Positions 32,000 through 44,200 of a stretch of DNA of 64,000 bases are shown here, piece after piece (position 1 is the stretch's first letter; each line of letters starts with the position of its first letter). A program made the translations under genes and the position numbers. The stretch lies in contig JAAALK010000283.1 of the NCBI GenBank assembly GCA_019279435.1, positions 6,076,001 to 6,140,000 of the forward strand, written 5' to 3'. The stretch comes from Zizania palustris. Lineage: Eukaryota > Streptophyta > Magnoliopsida > Poales > Poaceae. The notes under the pieces are model-generated. The model worked only from the letters and a program-made list of their open reading frames with translations. It was not told where the DNA came from and did not search any database.

Positions 32000-33332
32000 A
32001 TGATTGGAATTCTCCAATCACCCTTTGGGCCTCAGAGGGTCTCGCTAGCTCACCTTCTATAAAAATTTCTAAATTACTGACTTTGGGTTGCCCCCTGAGT
32101 CATTCCTGCTCCTGCCGAAGCCTGGCCGGGCTGGCCGTTCGGAGTGTGCTGGGCCGAAGCCCTCCGGAGGGTTCAGACTCGTGGGAGCCCTCACCATGCG
32201 GGGACCTTCGGCTTACAGCCTCTGGCGCGCCAGGTCCCTCGGTGGGCAGAGTACTCCGGTCCAGGGACCTCGGCACGCAGTGACCTTCGGCAGCCGGAGG
32301 GGTCCGACCCGGAGGGTGCGCTTGCCCACTGTCACTAGCTTCGGCGGTGAGACCAAGCATTGGCTTCTCCAATACAGAAAATTTCTCTCTCCTGACTTGG
32401 TAACCAGATGCTTGTTGTGCCAAATCATTTGCAATCGAATTGGCTCCTCTTGACACGTGCGAGATTTTGAAGTCATCAAAAACAGCAACTATGTCCAGAC
32501 ATCTATCCAAGTAACTATTTAGTAAGTCGTTAAAGCATTGAGCATTCTTAGCCACTTGTTGCACTACTAGCAAAGAATCATTGTATGCATGAACATATCT
32601 CGTGCCTATAGATTCTAGTAATTCAAGCCCTAGCAGTAAAGCTTCGTATTTAGCTTGGTTATTAGTGGAAGGAAATTCTAGACGGGCCGAAGTTTCAAAG
32701 TGCATCCAATTAGGTGATATGAGAACCACTCCAATACCTTGGCCACTCTTGCAAGCCGAACCATCAAAATATAGTTTCCATGGCACTACCTCAACTAGAG
32801 CAATATTGTCACTCTAGCTAACATCTATGTGGTGATCAACTATAAAGTTGGCTACAATTTTGCCTTTCATCGCTCTCAGGGGCTCATAGGCCAAATCGTA
32901 CTCAATCAACGCGTAAGCCCATTTTCCGATTCTTCCACTTAGAATCGGCTTCTGTAACATGTGCCTTATAACATCAGTTTGACAAACGACAACACATGTA
33001 GTAGGGAGAAGATAATGGCATAATTTGGTGCACGCATAGTAAAGTGACAAACACAATCATTCCACAAATGTGTACCTGGTTTCGGCGTCCAGCAGGCGGC
33101 GGCTCAAGAACGTGATGATGTACTCTTTTCCTTCTACCTCCTGGGTTAGCACGGCCCCAATCATGCTATCTTCAGCAGCGATGTATAGCCAAAACGGAAT
33201 CCCGGCTTTGGGTGCTCTCACCACAGGCGGTGATGACAAGCACTCCTTGATCTTCTCAAAGACACTTTGCTGGCTTGCCCCCCAAGTGAACTCAGCTTCA
33301 TTCTTTAGCCGGAGTATGGGGACAGGCATCAA
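32000..33332 (-). pseudogene. Tat-C copy 2 tandem RNase H domains
   Basis: The RT-linked RNase H is at 33332-32814 (FWLYIAAEDSMIGAVLTQE, YIITFLSRRLLDAETRYT, GRIGKWAYAL). The second, archaeal-type domain is at 32786-32330 (LYFDGSACKSGQGIG, NNQAKYEALLLGLEL, YNDSLLVV, ANDLAQQ), with its acidic residues present. Stops separate the parts. Confidence 0.85.
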
Positions 33333-34440
33333 TCTTGCCGGACAAGTTGGATATAAAGCGACGCAAATAGTTCATCTTGCCTAGCAACTTCTGTACGTCC
33401 CTTTTGCACGTCGGCGCTGCAATGTTTCTAATCTTCTCAAGCCTCTTAGGATCAATTTCTATGCCTCTCTCGTGAATCATGAAACCTAAGAACTTACCCG
33501 CCGACGCACCAAAAGCACACTTGAGCGGGTTCATATTCAAACCATACTGTCGCATTCTCTCAAAAGCAACTTTCAAATCGGCTAAATGGTTTCCCATAGC
33601 ATCCGATTTGACCACAACATCATCGATGTAAACTTCTAACATAACCCCTAGCAAGTCATGAAAGATTAAGTTCATAGCGCGCTGATACGTGGCGCTAGCA
33701 TTCTTCAAACCAAAAGTCATGATGACCCACTCGAACAAACTTACAAAACCAGGGCATCGAAAGGCAGTCTTGTAGACGTCCTCTTCGGCCATAAAGATTT
33801 GATTATAACCAGCATTGCCATCAAGAAACTCAGTACCTTGTGTCCTGAAGCATCGTTGATAAGCATGTCGGCTATCGGCATTGGATACTCGTCCTTCGGA
33901 GTGGCTCTGTTCAGATCTCTGAAATCAATGCATACCCGTATCTTCCTGCTCCCTTTCTTCTCTACAGGCACAATGTTAGCAACCCATTCCGCATACCTGC
34001 ATGGCCTAATAAATTCGGCCTTGAGTAGTCGCTCTACTTCTTCTTTAACTCAGTCATAGACGGCTGAGTTAAAGCGACGAGGAGGCTACTTATAAGGCCT
34101 AAATCCGGACTTGATAGGTAGCCGATGCTCCATGAGATTGTGGCTTAGTCCTAGCATCTCGCTATACTTCCATGCGAAACAATCGACATACGACCGAAGT
34201 AACTTTATTACTTCAGCCTTTTCATTGGGCTGTAAATGTTGGTTTACAAAAGTTGGCCTCGGGATGCTACCATTACCTATGTCAACTTCCTCCAAGGGAT
34301 CGGTCGACGCAAAACCTTGCCCTAATTTCTCTACTTCACTAAAGTCCCCGATGGCCTCGGCAATACCGTCTTTACTAGACCGATATTGCTCCACACGAGA
34401 CTTTAGCCAATCTAGATTACTCTTGCTAGACATGACTATT
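33298..34440 (-). pseudogene. Tat-C copy 2 reverse transcriptase
   Basis: VPVEKKGSRKIRVCIDFRDLNRATPKDEYPMP-type fingers (described in parts), FGLKNASATYQRAMN, the active site EVYIDDVVVKS, and LGKMNYLRRFISNLSGK. A frameshift lies near 33800 and a stop near 34090. The active-site Asp pair is intact. Confidence 0.9.
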
Positions 34441-35164
34441 AATACAAAAACAGTCGTGCTACTCCAGCCGGCTTTACAGACACTGGTACAAAACATCCTC
34501 CGGATACGCTAACAAAATTGTAATCCGAAAGATCTCTACCTGACAGACACTCTACTTTGTTATGGACGGCGTCGACCGATACATCGGCCAATGCTACTTG
34601 GGCCGAAGTATCCGCGGGAATGACCTCTACCTCATCACCGTCCCACTGTATCAGGCACTGGTGTAGAGTAGAAGGAATGCAACAGTTCGCGTGAATCCAG
34701 TCGCGCCCGAGTAGTACGCTGTAGTTACCTTGTACATCGACGACGAAAAATGTTGTTGGCAACGTCTTGTTGCCCACCGTCAACTCCATGGAGAGTACAC
34801 CCTTGGCCTCGGAGCTCTCGCCGTTAAAGCCGTTGAGCATCAAGTTGGTCTTCTTCAGGTCGTCCTCGTCCCTGCCAAGTTTCTTCAACAACGAGTAAGG
34901 CATTTAGTTAATAGTGGCACCGCCGTCGATGAGCATTCAGGAAATCGGCTTTCCATCGATGTGACCTCTAATGTAGAGAGGCTTCAGATGGCGAGCTGAG
35001 TCTTTGGGCTTCTCGAAGATGGTGTTGCATGGGACGAGGTTCAATTGAGTGACCTCGGCCTCGTCCTGTGGCAGGGTGAACTCGGCGGGCAGCGTGATGA
35101 TGTTGATGTCCATCACCTGGGGTGCGGGCCCCTCAGAGACGGGTGAGTAATCGTCATCGAGCAT
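34439..35164 (-). pseudogene. Tat-C copy 2 aspartic protease
   Basis: LIDGGATIN with the catalytic Asp near 34930, interrupted by a TAA, then PYSLLKKLGRDEDDLKKT, MELTVGNKTLPTTFFVVD and LLGRDWIH. N-terminal to it lie DINIITLPAEF and KPLYIRGHIDGKPI. Confidence 0.8.
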
Positions 35165-35169
35165 GTCAT

Positions 35170-38100
35170 CGTCGTCGTCGCTCGGACTAGGAGTCGGGTT
35201 GGTTATCTCAACTAGCTTCTCCCTCCATACCTATTTTGTAGCCGGTCGAGGGTGGATATCTTCGAAGATAGCATTGCGCTCATCCTCAGCTTCCTTCTCG
35301 TGCATCTCTTGTGCTCGTAGCCATTGTAGGCGTCTCTTCTGTGGTTTGGACATGCCTCGAGGTGCCCAAGATGGCTGCGGCTTGGTGTCGGGTGCTACTA
35401 TTCGACTTCTATTAACTCTGGTCAAAGTGGTAATGCACCCTTTGACCTCGTGCACCCTGTGTTAGGAGGGGCCTTCGCTGCGAACCCCGGTAGTCAGATC
35501 GGCCTTGCCCGGCCGATCGAACCCAACTTTGGCGTGGGCTCCGACCGAAGTATGGGACTCACCTCTGTCAGACTCCGGCGATGAAGCCTTCGGGATTGGG
35601 ACCTCCTGAGACCCCACCCTGATCGTGATGGCCTCGGATTCCCTGACTTCGGCCTCCGTGTGCTCGCACCCTTTGGCTTCGCTCTACATGGTCCGATTCG
35701 GAGGCACCACAGACAGTCTGTGGACGATGCCCCCCTCCACTACGTATGTTTGTCCCTGCCATCCATAATACTCCGAAGGAAAACAAGGCATAGTGTTAGG
35801 CTGCGGAGGGTACCCCGACCCAGATACGTACGGGGCCCACGGGGTTCCTGCCTAGTCGTACGGTGGAGGTATGGGTGGCTCTAGTGGCCTTGCCCACTGA
35901 GAGCCGAACCCGTTACCCGGAAGGGGGTTCGGCAAAATTAATGATGTCTTGGACCACACCAGTGAAGGGTCCTGCCAAGCCGGAGGTACGTTCGGCCAGT
36001 GCGGGCTAAAGCCTCCTACCGGAGAAGTCCAAAATGGTGCGGGGTTCGGCCACTGGGGGCCGAAGTTACTATACGGGGGGTTCAGCCATTGAGGCTCGAA
36101 GCCACCGCACAAGGGGTTCGGCCACTGTGGCCCGAAGCCGTTGTGCGGAGGGCTCGGCTACTTCGGTACGAAGTCGCCGAACGAGGCGTCAGGCCACTAT
36201 GGCCAGAATGCCGTTGTGCGGCTGGCTTGACTGCTTCGGTCCGAAGTCGCCCTCCGAGAGTCTTGGACCCTTCGGCTGTCCTAGCTTCTTAGTGCGGGGA
36301 CCTGCTTCCCTGGCCCTTCTTCGACGTTTGTCCAACATCATGTTGTATGTTACCTTTGGCCTCTTGTGAGCCTTAGACAAAGGGGTGTTAATGTTCTGTT
36401 TCCACACCCCTACCTCGGGGTTCTTTGGTATGAGCGTGCGAGTGCATGGCTCTCCAACAATTACATCCTTCCCCTTAGCCGACTCGGCCTGTTCTGGCCG
36501 AATCAATACCTTCTTCTTACCGAGGTCGACGGCGTTGATGGGAAAAGGATCTTTATCCAGCTTCATCTTTGGATTATGGTCTATCTTCAATCGTCCTTCT
36601 TCTATGGCCGATTGGATCTGCCGTCGAAAAACATTGCAATCGTTAGTATTATGTGAATGTGAATCATGCCACTTACAGTATGGATGCTTCTTTAACTCAT
36701 CGGCGGATGGAATGACCTGACCTTTAGGTAACTTGAGAAGCTGACTTTTTAAGAGAAAATCAAATATTTTATCGCACTTGGTTATATCAAATGAGTACTT
36801 GACCTCACTAGGTCAATTCTTTGTGGGAGATGGTTGTAACTCAGAGCAAGTGACAAGTTTATTCTTAGCGTTACAAACCCATTCGGCCACGTACATGTCG
36901 GCCGAATCCTCCTCTTCTGATTCCTCCTTGTCAGAGCGTTCCATGATGTGGATTTCAGCCCTAGGCTTGTTAAACGTCTCAATAAACTTCTTATCTTTGG
37001 CTCGGCCTTCCTGGACCATAGCCTGTTGTAGAACTTGGCTAACTTCTAAAAAGTTTTGGTTATCTAACCTCTCTTTAATCTCGGAACACAACCCATTAAA
37101 AGCTAGTTCCGCCAAGTCCCTTTCCGAAATAGTAAGGCTAAAACATCGGTTTCTAGTATCTGTAAAACGCTTGATGTACTTAGAGGCGTTCTCGTTAGAT
37201 TTCTGCTTAACCGATGTCAAATGTGAAAGCCTAAGTTCTGTATCACCCGTGTAGAAGTAATCATGGAATTTCCGCTCTAAATCGTCCCACGTCTGAATGA
37301 AGTTCGGCGGGGGCGCCGAAAACTAAGTGAAAGCGGTGCCGGATAGCGAGAGAGAAAATAGCCTGACTTTTAGGGCGTTTATCCCGCTAACTTATCCACA
37401 TTGTGCCAAAAATTGACTAACATGCTCTAGTGTAGTTTTGCTACCCTCGCCATCGAACTTAGTGAATTCAGGGATTCTATAGCCGCGGGGGTAGGGTATT
37501 GTATCAAGATGGTCAGGGTATGGCTTACGGTAAACCCTAACCCGTCCCTTGGGCACGAAGCCAGCACACTCCCTAAATAGTGCACGGACCCGCTCCTCTA
37601 TATCATCTAGGCCTGTTGCCTGCGCGTGTCTCTCATGTGGGGGCGTGACATGTGGTGGGATATCAGCATGTCGGCCATGGGCCTCTTCCCTGTGTGCTAT
37701 CTGCATGATGTGCTCGTGTCCTGGTGCCTGCGCATACGGTGCGGGTACAGGCGCGGGTGGTGGTGCATGGTACGCAATGCCAGTTTGACCGTAAGTATAA
37801 TGATTAGTCTCGGACATAAGCGTTGAGGTCGGAGACATGGTTGTGCCAGTGCTATCATTAGTTCTGTTGTACACGTGGTTTGCCGGAGGTGCACTAGCAA
37901 TGGGAACCGGGGGTATGGCCTCAGTAAAGCCGAACCTCCTAAGAGTTGCCTCTACTTGGGAGCTGATTGTTGAATCTAAACGGTTGGCTAGCGAAGCGCT
38001 AACGGCTTGATCTACTAATGCGACTATTTTTTGCTCAATCTCTAAAGAAGATAAACGAGGTGATATAGGTATTACCTGGACCTGAGCGAGGTCGGGGGTG

Positions 38101-38336
38101 ATGATGTCACGCTTGATGAAGCATGTGCGTGTCTTCACGTAGCCCCCAAGCATCATGTCTTGGAGTGCCTTTAACTTTGCCTCAATCTCTGCTCGGTCTT
38201 CTGCGGGGATATCTTCAAGTGTAGGTGTCAAGATGTTGCGGTTGTTGATATCCATGCCTCCTATGGTGTCCATCAGTGGTGTAGATGTAGTAGTCGACGT
38301 AGATGTACCGGTAGCTAATGTAGACTTACTCGTCAT
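35170..38336 (-). pseudogene. Tat-C copy 2 gag
   Basis: ATG at 38336-38334 (MTSKSTLATGTSTST), just inside the primer site. Domains in order: a Thr-rich N-terminus; the capsid block (RIPEFTKFDGEGSKTTLEHV, TSVKQKSNENASKYIKRF); a zinc-knuckle-like CKWHDSHSHNTNDC near 36660; EQAESAKGKDVIVGEP; and a Gly/Pro/Trp repeat region. Stops at 37392 and near 37325 break the capsid part. Length fits Tat gag. Confidence 0.85.
35850..36230 (-). repeat. Coding repeat (FGPQWPNP type) in gag of Tat-C copy 2
   Basis: Repeats of the type F(G/E)PQW(P/L)NP with spacers are visible in the minus frame (CGGFEPQWLNPPYSNFGPQW, GGFSPHWPNVPP). Copy number and spacers differ from copy 1. Confidence 0.75.
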
Positions 38337-38350
38337 GTTGGCGTAGCTTT

Positions 38351-38368
38351 TCCCCAGCGAAGTCGCCA
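38351..38368 (-). other. Primer-binding site of Tat-C
   Basis: Minus strand TGGCGACTTCGCTGGGGA, seven bases after the LTR end. The form TGGCGAC...GGGGA is common in plant gypsy elements; I do not assign the tRNA. Confidence 0.7.
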
Positions 38369-38375
38369 AAAAGTG

Positions 38376-39621
38376 TGTTGACACAAAAATGTGCCCCCAC
38401 ACTTGGGTCAGTTCGATGATCCAAAAGTGTGTGGATACTTAGGGACAAGCCTAAGCATGACGCAGCACCGACGTCGCGTTCCGACTACCCTTAGTCGTGA
38501 TAAGGGGGTGGAGTCGTTAGGCAATCAGATCACACAAAATAATCCAATCAGCCGAAAGAAATATACTAAACAGAATGAAATCAGCAAACCGGTCGGAGCC
38601 GGTCTACTTCGGAGTATGGTGCGAAGTATCCCGCCGAAGGGTGCCTTCGGCGATCGGACTGATCCGACCGGAGATGAACCCTGAAATGGATCTGGACACG
38701 ACAATCACCTCCGAACAGCAGGGTTCGGCGCGAGTTCTCCGATACGGCAAATTACATAATAATGACGCGAGGGTCGCGCGCGGGCGAAACTTCATTCAGG
38801 GCGAAGTACGATCGTGGCGAAGCCTGTTGTGATGAAGTATGCTGGCGAAGCTTGTCGTCGAAGCCTGTAGTCTCGCCGAAGAGTGTTCTGACGACCTCCG
38901 AAACCAATCTCTCAGCTCCGGACACCTCCGATGAAGTAGCTCCGAACGTGTGATCCTGCAACAAAGAGGGTTCGAAGTACCAATTCAGCCTGAGGACCAA
39001 ATTTAGCTAAGTGTTGCACTAGTAGCGAAGGTAGCAATCTCTTACGCAGATTAGCGGATACTTCACAAGCGAAGTAATAAGGCGATAGCAATCTATTACG
39101 TAGATTAATGGATACTTCACAAGCGAAGTAACAAGGGTTACCACTGTTCCGAAGTGGCCGGCGGAGGTCTTCCAGGCAAACCCACGAAGAGGTACAGAAA
39201 AGTAAAGGTAAATAAATGCGATCAAAGCTAGGGCTTTGGTTTGGTTTGTGTTGGGGGGCCTCTAAGCTGGCCTCGCCTCTCTGTTTATAGGGGCCAAACT
39301 TCAGATCTAATCTGCTATAATTCAACTTGGATAGAGATAAAAATTTAGCCGAAATTGCATCCAACTCTATCTCTGCCAAAGTGGGCTTCGGCCAGGCCCG
39401 TTGAAGCCTGCTCCTCGGGCCGAAGCTTCGGTGGCATGGGCCTCCGAAGGCTTCCTGGCCGAAGGCCGTGGGCTGGCTAGAGGCTTTTAGAGCCCATAGC
39501 CCAATGGACCTTCGGCCCTGTAGGGCTTTGGCCTGACCCTGGACATGTGTATTTTTGGCCCAAATTACCAAAATTGATATTTGACAATCTCGGCCACTAA
39601 TGCCATTTTTTGCTATCAACA
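38376..39621 (-). repeat. Tat-C copy 2 5' LTR (1246 bp)
   Basis: Minus-strand start TGTTGATAGCAAAAAATGG at 39621, end TTTTTGTGTCAACA at 38376. A TATA-like CTATAAACAG lies near 39290. It is inserted into Tat-D RT, with CTAAC the first five flanking bases at 39622. The second flank is lost. Confidence 0.92.
39032..39139. repeat. 54-bp direct repeat in Tat-C LTR
   Basis: TAGCAATCT starts at 39032 and 39086. Each unit ends in 'gatacttcacaagcgaagtaa'. The pair is also present in the fragment at 18380-18490. Confidence 0.88.
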
Positions 39622-40559
39622 CTAACATCAACAAGCGGTGCCCAAAGGACCCTTTCCTGCTGCCACGCATCAATCAGGTCATTGACTCGACTACTAACAA
39701 TGTTCTTCTGAGTTTTCTAGATTTCTATTTGGGCTATCATCAGATCAGCATGAAGGAAGGAGATCATAAGAAGATTTCCTTCATCACTCCATTCGGCGCC
39801 TACTACTACACGTTGATGTCCTTCGGCCTGAAGAATGTAGGAGCCACGTACCAACCAGCCATTCAGTGTTGCTTGGCCGATCAAATTGGCCGCAATGTGT
39901 AGGCTTATGTTCATGATGTGGTTATCCAAACTAATAAGATCAATGATTTCATCATGGATCTCCAAGAGATGGTTAACAACCTTCGCAAATTCCGATGGAA
40001 ACGCAACACAGAGAAATGTGTATTTGGAGTCCCGATTGGGAAATTGCTTAGATGCATCGCTAGTTGTTGAGGCATTTAAGCAAACCTAGAGAATATCTCG
40101 GCAATATTGAATACGTCAAGGCCCAACGACGTCAAACATGTTCAACATTTGACAGGCTGCATGACATCCCTCGGACGGTTTATTTCGAGGTTTAGGGAGC
40201 GAGGAATGCCATTCTTCAAGTGTTTGAAGAAAGAGGGCTTCGCTTGGACGGAATAAGTCGATCAAGCCTTCTCTGACCTCAAGAAGTTCCTAGCCCTTCC
40301 TCTAACTATCACCGCACCAACACTTGGAGAAGTACTTCTTCTCTACATCGCCTCTACCACTCACGTGGGCACCAGTGCCTTTATCATCGAATGACCTAAA
40401 AGGGGACTCGCCTATCTGGTTCAATGACCGGTATACTTTGTATCAGAAGTACTATGGTTTTCGAAAATCTGTTATCCCTAGGTGTAGAAGCTTCTGTATG
40501 CCATCCTGATATCTGTTTGGAAGCTCAAGCGTTATTTTCAAGCTCACTTCGTGGAAGTG
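39622..40559 (+). pseudogene. Tat-D RT and start of RNase H (left half)
   Basis: Ty3/gypsy RT: CPKDPFLLPRINQVIDS, FLDFYLGYHQISMKEGD, SFGLKNVGATYQPA. The catalytic YVDD box reads YVHD (CAT at 39912-39914). A TAG lies before it and more stops follow near 40070 and 40255. The RNase H text LYIASTTHVGTSAFI is readable, up to AHFVEV, where CACTA-1 interrupts. The N-terminus is cut by Tat-C copy 2. Confidence 0.88.
40557..40559. repeat. Target-site duplication GTG of CACTA-1, left
   Basis: Three bases flanking the terminal inverted repeat, repeated at 57130-57132. Removing one copy and the element restores an open gypsy frame. Confidence 0.9.
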
Positions 40560-40574
40560 CACTACAAGAAAATA
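40560..40574. repeat. CACTA-1 left terminal inverted repeat
   Basis: CACTACAAGAAAATA; the next base differs from the right end. Confidence 0.95.
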
Positions 40575-40858
40575 GGCAACTTTCGTTGGCCAAAGCCGAT
40601 GGAACTTAGGTCAATACTGACGGAAGAAGATAACTTCCATCGTCAAAACCCTAACTTCCGTTGGCATTTGGCCAATAGGGGCGTTTCGACAGGAGTTAGC
40701 TAACTCAGTTGGCTGCTGACGAAAGTTAGTGGGGACTTTTGACCACGTCAGCAAAATCTCATAACTTCCGTCAGCCAGGCCTAGGCCGGCGGAAGTTAAG
40801 GCCCATTAACTTCTGTCGGCTATGGTCAGCCGACAGAAGTTAATGCCCACTAAGTTAC
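40575..40858. repeat. Left subterminal repeats of CACTA-1
   Basis: About nine copies of a TAACTTCCGTCGGC-like word in both orientations (for example near 40632, 40657, 40761, 40785 and 40836). Such subterminal arrays are the binding sites of the TnpA-type protein in En/Spm elements. Confidence 0.8.
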
Positions 40859-40888
40859 TTGGAATTTTTTTATTTTTCTTGGTTCCCC

Positions 40889-41250
40889 CATTCACATTCA
40901 CATCCAACCACAAAATCACACATTCACATCCATAAACACATTCACACATTCACATTCACATATCCAAAACATAATCACACATTCACATTCACATCCATAA
41001 ACACATTCACACATTCACAAAACATTCGCATTCTCCACTTTCACAAACCATTCACCAGCAAATTTACAAACCATTCACATTCACAAACCACAAACTTAAC
41101 CATTCACCTCCACATTCACAAACCATTCACATTCACAAACCACAAACTTAACTATTCACCTCCACATTCACAAACTATTGACATTCACAAACTTAACAAT
41201 TTAAAGACACAAGTCGTGTTCAAATTCACAAGTCGTGTTCAAATAAATAA
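40889..41250 (+). repeat. CACATTCA-type simple repeat tract
   Basis: A 360-base tract built from CACATTC / ACAAACCATTCA words, with larger duplicated blocks (41045-41110 against 41110-41175). The ORF across it is a repeat translation, not a gene. Confidence 0.85.
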
Positions 41251-41289
41251 AGAGACAAGTCATACTCACTCAACACCATCACTTGGTTG

Positions 41290-44200
41290 GTTCGAATTGT
41301 GGGCACTGTTGCTGCCTCTCAGATCATTCACATTTGAAGCCAAAGGTCCATCCTGACTGGAGTACAGACAATCTGAAGCAATAGATAAAATTAGAGAAAC
41401 ATTGTCAACTAACAAGCCAACTCAAATAACCATTTAAATGCTAACTGAAGTAACTCAAGTAACGACATGTTAGAAGGTACCTCAGTTGTAGGAGTACCAT
41501 ATGGAAATAATGGTGGGGGGATGTATCGGTTGGAACTGTGACATGTCAAATCCTTGTTGTTGGGCCATTTGCTATACATGTTGTAATGCAATTAGTTAGT
41601 TTTAAATCTATTGCTAAATGTTGTATAGTTGTAATGCAACAAACATAACTTACTTGCATCATCGCCTGCTACTGTGCTAAGCAAGTAGCATAATACTCTT
41701 GATACTGCCTATGAAACCAAGTGAGGTCGCACTGTGGTTTTGTCTATATGATGAGTGATTGACAAGGTTACTCGATCTGGAGTGATGAGTGAGGGATGGT
41801 TTGATTGCGTCGATGGGATCGATGTGTGGATATGGATTATACCGAGGGGATCGATGTGCGTTGCGTCTCTTGTTTTGGCTTGTCTCATGTGTGCAGGGTG
41901 GAGATGCTAACCAACTGTCAACGGCGGGTGATAAAGGGTCAAGCGGGGAGCTCGATGCCAGAGGATCAAGTATGACGGGTGAAGTTTGAGATGATCTCAA
42001 GAGTGCACGATGAGATAGAGCAAGACATAGATGGATGGATGGTCGAGACAGAGTGACGGTCAAGTCAGTGAAAGGGTGGCCAGTGCAAGTGATCAGGCGG
42101 CTCGAGGGGATCAAGAGCGGGAGAGACTTGCTAGCGGTCGAGTTCACGGACTGGCGTCACATGTCAGCGATCGAGTAGGCTTTGTCGGTATTTGATGAAA
42201 ACCGTCGCATAAGAAAATGTTTTTAATTTCAGTAATTAGGAGTTTATTTTTTCTGTTTTGTCGTCTAGATTAAGTATAATCTTTTAGTATTTTTCAGAAT
42301 TCTTAATTTTGAAAAAATATTAAAATAATAGGGTCAATGATGTAATAAATTAGGAGTTTTCATTAATGGATTTTTCAGAATTTGTAATTCTGAAAATTCA
42401 TTATGGCAATTAGGTAAATACCTAGACCTTTTACCCTAATGGCATTTTGGAGATTTCTTTAATGGGCCTAGGGTTTAGGTGACTCTTTGAGCTGAATATT
42501 TTGGGGGCTTCCAACTATAATTTCTATTTTGTTCTAGACTTTTTGCTGTTTTTAATTTCATGCTTACTGTTCATCATTTGTTTGTGTCGGATCCAGCACA
42601 AAACGCAGGTATTGTTCATCCCTTTTGTGATTCACTTTTGGAGCTAAGGTTTGAACTATTTTGATGCTGTTTTTGGACCTGAGTTCTTCACGACTTTTGT
42701 TGTACAAGTTTCCAGGGTTCTATTTTTGAAGTTTGCAAAAGTTTTTGACCACTACTGCATATATTTTTATGTCCAACAAAGTGTCTAAAAAGTTCTGGAA
42801 ACTTCTGATTTTTGTTGAGTGTTGAGTTCTATTTTCAGTCTCGATTCAATCTTTGAGGCGATTTTTGATCTGTTCTGGTACTGTTTTTGGACCTAAGTTC
42901 TACAAAGTTCTGAAACCTTCTGATTTCTTCCAAGTTTTGTGTTCTGTTTTTAGTCTGGATTCAATCTTTGAGGCGATCTTTGATCTGTTTTGGTTCTGTT
43001 TTTGGACCTGAGTTCTATATAACTCTTGTTGTCCAAGAAGGGTTCCATGCTCGAAGTTTGCAAAAGGTTCTGAATACAGCTACATATAGTTTTTGGCTCA
43101 TCTATATGCTATAAAAATTCTGGAAGGTGGTCATTTGCTGAAAATCTTGAAGGCTGAAAGTTGATTCTAGAAACATTTTTCTCCCTTCTTTTTCTTTCCC
43201 AACTTGCCAATTATGTGATGCCGTATGTAGTGATGCTTTTCGCTATTAACAACTGCATGTACTGTCGAGCACATGTTCCACCAAGCCCATTCTGAAATTA
43301 TTTTTTATGTGAGTCTTTTGTATAGAACAAAAAAGTTTCAGAGCTATTTTTAAAGTGCAGTCTTTGTGTGTGCAAATTCAGTGCTAGTGATCCCTCAATC
43401 TATCATTTGACATAATATCAGATAGGAGGGTGATAGCATCTGTTTTTATCATAGTCTTTACTACATCTGCTTCCGCTTGTTCATTTAGAGGTGTGTTGGG
43501 TGATTTGAAAAGGCCATCATATTCGCAAGAATTTGTCAAGGCGCCTATTCACCCCCCCTCTAGTCGCCATTCCGATCCCACACTGCCTCATTGTCTCACA
43601 TGACTGCCTCAATTCCTCCAACAATTGAAGCACTTCCGGGTTTTCTTCTGAGCGGCGACGGCTAGAGCTAACTCCTGAGGAGACCTGCGATGACTGAGTT
43701 GACTTCTGAGCTCTCACCTCCCTTGAGTCAATTATCATGTTAAACATAGAATACCTGCAACATTGAATACATTATTTACTGTTATTGTACCACACACAAA
43801 ACATTGAGGAACCTTGTCTCACCATCTATGGCTCTTTCCACCTCCACTAGAGTATAGGGCCATTGGGTCGACAGGTTGCCTCGGTCAATCATACTCCTCT
43901 CCATGGAGTTGAATCATTTGTTGACCATATTACATCTGCAAAATACCAACAATGTTGATTAGACAGAGAAAAATGATGCAAACTCTTAAAATTGTTAACA
44001 TCTCACCAAATGATCTGTGGTTGACTGACTACACAATGTGTCTAGATGTGAAGGATCTACTCCTTTATGACCACCTATATAAACCTCGATGTCACTTGGC
44101 GCAACACCAATTTTAGCTGCCTATAGATATGAGTTAGTCGCATTACAATGTATATATAAATAAAGTAACAAGTGTAGGTCTTACCATGCGTTTAGCCAAG

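Larger units (their letters stand above)
30797..39621 (-). mobile_element. Tat-C copy 2: Ty3/gypsy, Tat lineage, 5' LTR to integrase
   Basis: Minus-strand order: 5' LTR (39621-38376), primer site, gag, protease, RT, RNase H, second RNase H, integrase. It ends near the integrase C-terminus (NGRYL-like text) at 30797. Everything beyond, including the 3' LTR, is missing. It is inserted in the RT gene of Tat-D, whose frame resumes at 39622. Confidence 0.92.

Noticed and set aside
40859..41356. 165-codon His/Thr-rich ORF
   Set aside because: It translates the CACATTC simple repeat; there is no start context or conservation to support a gene.
41710..43582. Complete Sir-C retrotransposon
   Set aside because: There is no primer site, coding region or second LTR; TSDs flank a single LTR.
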